From UBA6164 sp964527325 (GTDB lineage: Bacteria; Patescibacteriota; Gracilibacteria; BD1-5; UBA6164), in contig CAZGNU010000016.1 in NCBI GenBank assembly GCA_964527325.1, forward strand, positions 1 through 29,657: DNA of 29,657 nt, in the 5' to 3' direction. Positions within the stretch are counted from its first letter, which is position 1. The number at the start of each line of letters is the position of its first letter. Below the pieces are notes generated by a model. The model was not told where the DNA came from and made no database searches. It saw only the letters and a program-made list of their open reading frames with translations. The position numbers were made by a program, and so were the translations under genes. Of the stretch, positions 28,478 through 29,657 are shown piece by piece.

Positions 28478-29398
28478 ATGTCTAATACAAGCGAATTAGA
28501 AAGTATCAATTCAGTATGTACTACAGCTGAAGAACTTATAAAATCAGAAGATTTTATGAGATGAATAGGGATAATTTTTAAAAAAGTGAATAAATATGAT
28601 AAATATGATAAAGAATATATATCGTCACTTTTTATAAAATTACAAAATTGAGAAACTTTAGAAGATGATGAAAAAACAGACTTAACTTCTTTTGTTCAAG
28701 ATGAGAAAGTAGCAGAAGAATGACAAAAACTATTATCAAGGTTAAGTGATTCTCCTAATAAAGCAGAAACTAAAAATCAAGAAGAAACAGTTTCTTTTAC
28801 TGAGTTTTTAATTGAAATACTTGCAGAAAATTGATATAACAAAGTTCAAAAATGTATTTGAGAAGTTGCTGAAATAGCAAAATTATCTTTAAATAGATCT
28901 GAATGAATGGATAAATTAACTATGACTTTAGAGTCATGAGAAACTAAAGAAACTTATATACAAGAAGAACCTTTAAGATTACTTGATGATAGTGTTTTAG
29001 TACATACTTTATCTGATTGAACATTATCAAATTTTTCTAAAGATAAAATTGCTAATAATCCATTATTAATAACAAAAGATGTTAACTGATATTATCATTT
29101 TTGACAAACAGTAGGAGAACAAGAAGCAAAAAAGCAATGAATGAGATTACCTACTAAAGAAGAAATGGAATCACCAGAATTTAAAAGTTATATTGTTAAT
29201 AATACTAAAGATTTTCCAGGTTGTCGTATTAGAGGTGGGAGCGAATTTTGACGCAGAGGTGATCGCTTGTGTCTTTGGTCTTCTACTGCTTACGGAGAGA
29301 GTGCGTACTATTTGGGGTTCAGCAAGTGAGTTTCTGACACATACAATGCTTGGGATAACAGGGTCTTCGGTTTATCGCTTCGTTGTTGCAAGGATTAA
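28478..29398 (+). CDS. FISUMP/C-type-lectin-like protein, putative DGR target
   Basis: The 306-residue protein has a helical N-terminal module (MSNTSELESINSVC..., FIKLQNGETLEDDEKTDLTS) similar in pattern to the WG-repeat proteins here. A middle helical region follows, then a C-terminal domain starting at RLPTKEEM (about residue 222), the usual opening of FISUMP/DUF1566 domains. It ends with RGGSEFGRRGDRLCLWSST, AYYLGFSK and VFGLSLRCCKD, a C-type-lectin-like finish. The last 180 bp are about 45% GC against roughly 20-25% upstream, and adenine falls to about 19%. A hairpin follows the stop. These are features of variable proteins diversified by retroelements (DGRs). No signal peptide is visible. 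It has its own promoter. Confidence 0.8.
29218..29398 (+). other. Candidate DGR variable region
   Basis: The segment covers the final 60 codons, where composition changes abruptly to GC-rich and A-poor. It contains the WSST...AYY pattern typical of variable C-type-lectin surfaces and ends at the stop codon. The matching adenine-rich template repeat and a reverse transcriptase are not in the window. Confidence 0.45.
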
Positions 29399-29399
29399 A

Positions 29400-29426
29400 A
29401 TTTTTATCCCTTTTAGGGATAAAAAT
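29400..29426. other. Perfect hairpin directly after the candidate variable region
   Basis: ATTTTTATCCCT-TTT-AGGGATAAAAAT, a 12-bp perfect stem with a 3-nt loop, begins 2 bp after the stop codon. Hairpins in this position are known to help DGR retrohoming in phage BPP-1. It lacks a T tract, and a normal terminator exists further down, so a terminator role is less likely. Confidence 0.6.
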
Positions 29427-29518
29427 GTATTCGACTATTTAACACTTTAGGTTAAAAACCTGAAAATAATATTAATATTCAGCATTAACTAAGTAAAAAT
29501 AAGCCTTAAAAAATCAAC

Positions 29519-29551
29519 AAAAAAATCACTAGAAAATCTAGTGATTTTTTT
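29519..29551 (+). terminator. Terminator after FISUMP-like gene
   Basis: AAAAATCACTAGA-AAA-TCTAGTGATTTTT followed by more T. It is a strong symmetrical terminator. The remaining 100 bp of the window contain no supportable gene. Confidence 0.85.
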
Positions 29552-29657
29552 GTTGTATAATATAGTTTCTATTTTTAAACTTTTTCCTTTTAAAATAGCC
29601 AAAAAAAATCAACAAAAAGCTTGACATCTAAATTTCATCCAAAATTAGTTATATAAC

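Noticed and set aside
447..29398. Widespread pseudogenes from in-frame TGA
   Set aside because: TGA falls on conserved glycines in intact domain contexts, so the genes are functional under code 25.
29193..29450. Plus-strand ORF at the right end
   Set aside because: It is an out-of-frame shadow of the FISUMP-like C-terminus; the true frame gives RLPTKEEM and the WSST...RCCKD ending.
29519..29551. Similarity of TCACTA hairpins at 27374 and 29519, considered as a dispersed repeat or CRISPR-like unit
   Set aside because: Both are simple terminator-type stems with different loops and no regular spacing; no array is present.
29621..29655. TTGACA with TATATA near the right end, as a promoter
   Set aside because: The spacing is about 23 bp, too long, and the gene it would serve lies outside the window.

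Overview
The window is AT-rich bacterial DNA that reads correctly only if UGA is glycine (genetic code 25). With TGA as stop, almost every gene breaks into short pieces. With TGA as Gly, long uninterrupted proteins appear, and TGA falls on invariant glycines: the UvrB P-loop, the MetRS KMSKS loop, the GalU nucleotide-binding loop and the SpoIID HGVG motif. This points to Absconditabacteria (SR1) or Gracilibacteria (BD1-5/GN02). The sequence alone does not say which. Starts have no clear Shine-Dalgarno sequence, and the promoters that can be read give short leaders of about 20-30 nt.

Layout. Positions 1-8605 hold the end of a LamG surface protein, metG, galU, a YvcK-like regulator, a membrane sugar transferase and several unknown proteins, a mixture of housekeeping and cell-envelope functions. 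Positions 8655-15445 hold a secreted amidase-SpoIID wall hydrolase, an HTH-phosphoribosyltransferase regulator behind an array of ACTGTAAA half-sites, two tandem WG-repeat proteins and a NYN-domain nuclease. Positions 15516-19155 hold uvrB and an unknown protein. Positions 19230-19678 are the tmRNA gene, whose tag frame itself contains an in-frame UGA.

Positions 19671-27350 look like a 7,680-bp integrative plasmid inserted into the 3' end of the tmRNA gene. It carries a large serine integrase whose last codons read antisense into tmRNA, a small coupled protein, a Rep_trans-type replication protein, a hairpin cluster, an unknown cargo protein, a structured RNA, a DUF2726 protein, and an XRE regulator-pentapeptide membrane protein-HAD hydrolase operon. 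A second copy of the 9-bp junction (CTCCACCAT) closes the right side. Read from that end, the integrase would have a different, short C-terminus in the circular form.

Positions 27427-29657 hold a small unknown protein, a second copy of the structured RNA, a tiny membrane ORF, and a FISUMP/C-type-lectin-like protein. The last 180 bp of that gene are GC-rich and adenine-poor and are followed at once by a perfect hairpin, which suggests a diversity-generating-retroelement target whose reverse transcriptase lies outside the window. A family of C-rich palindromic repeats is scattered through the chromosomal part, three copies lying in frame inside genes.
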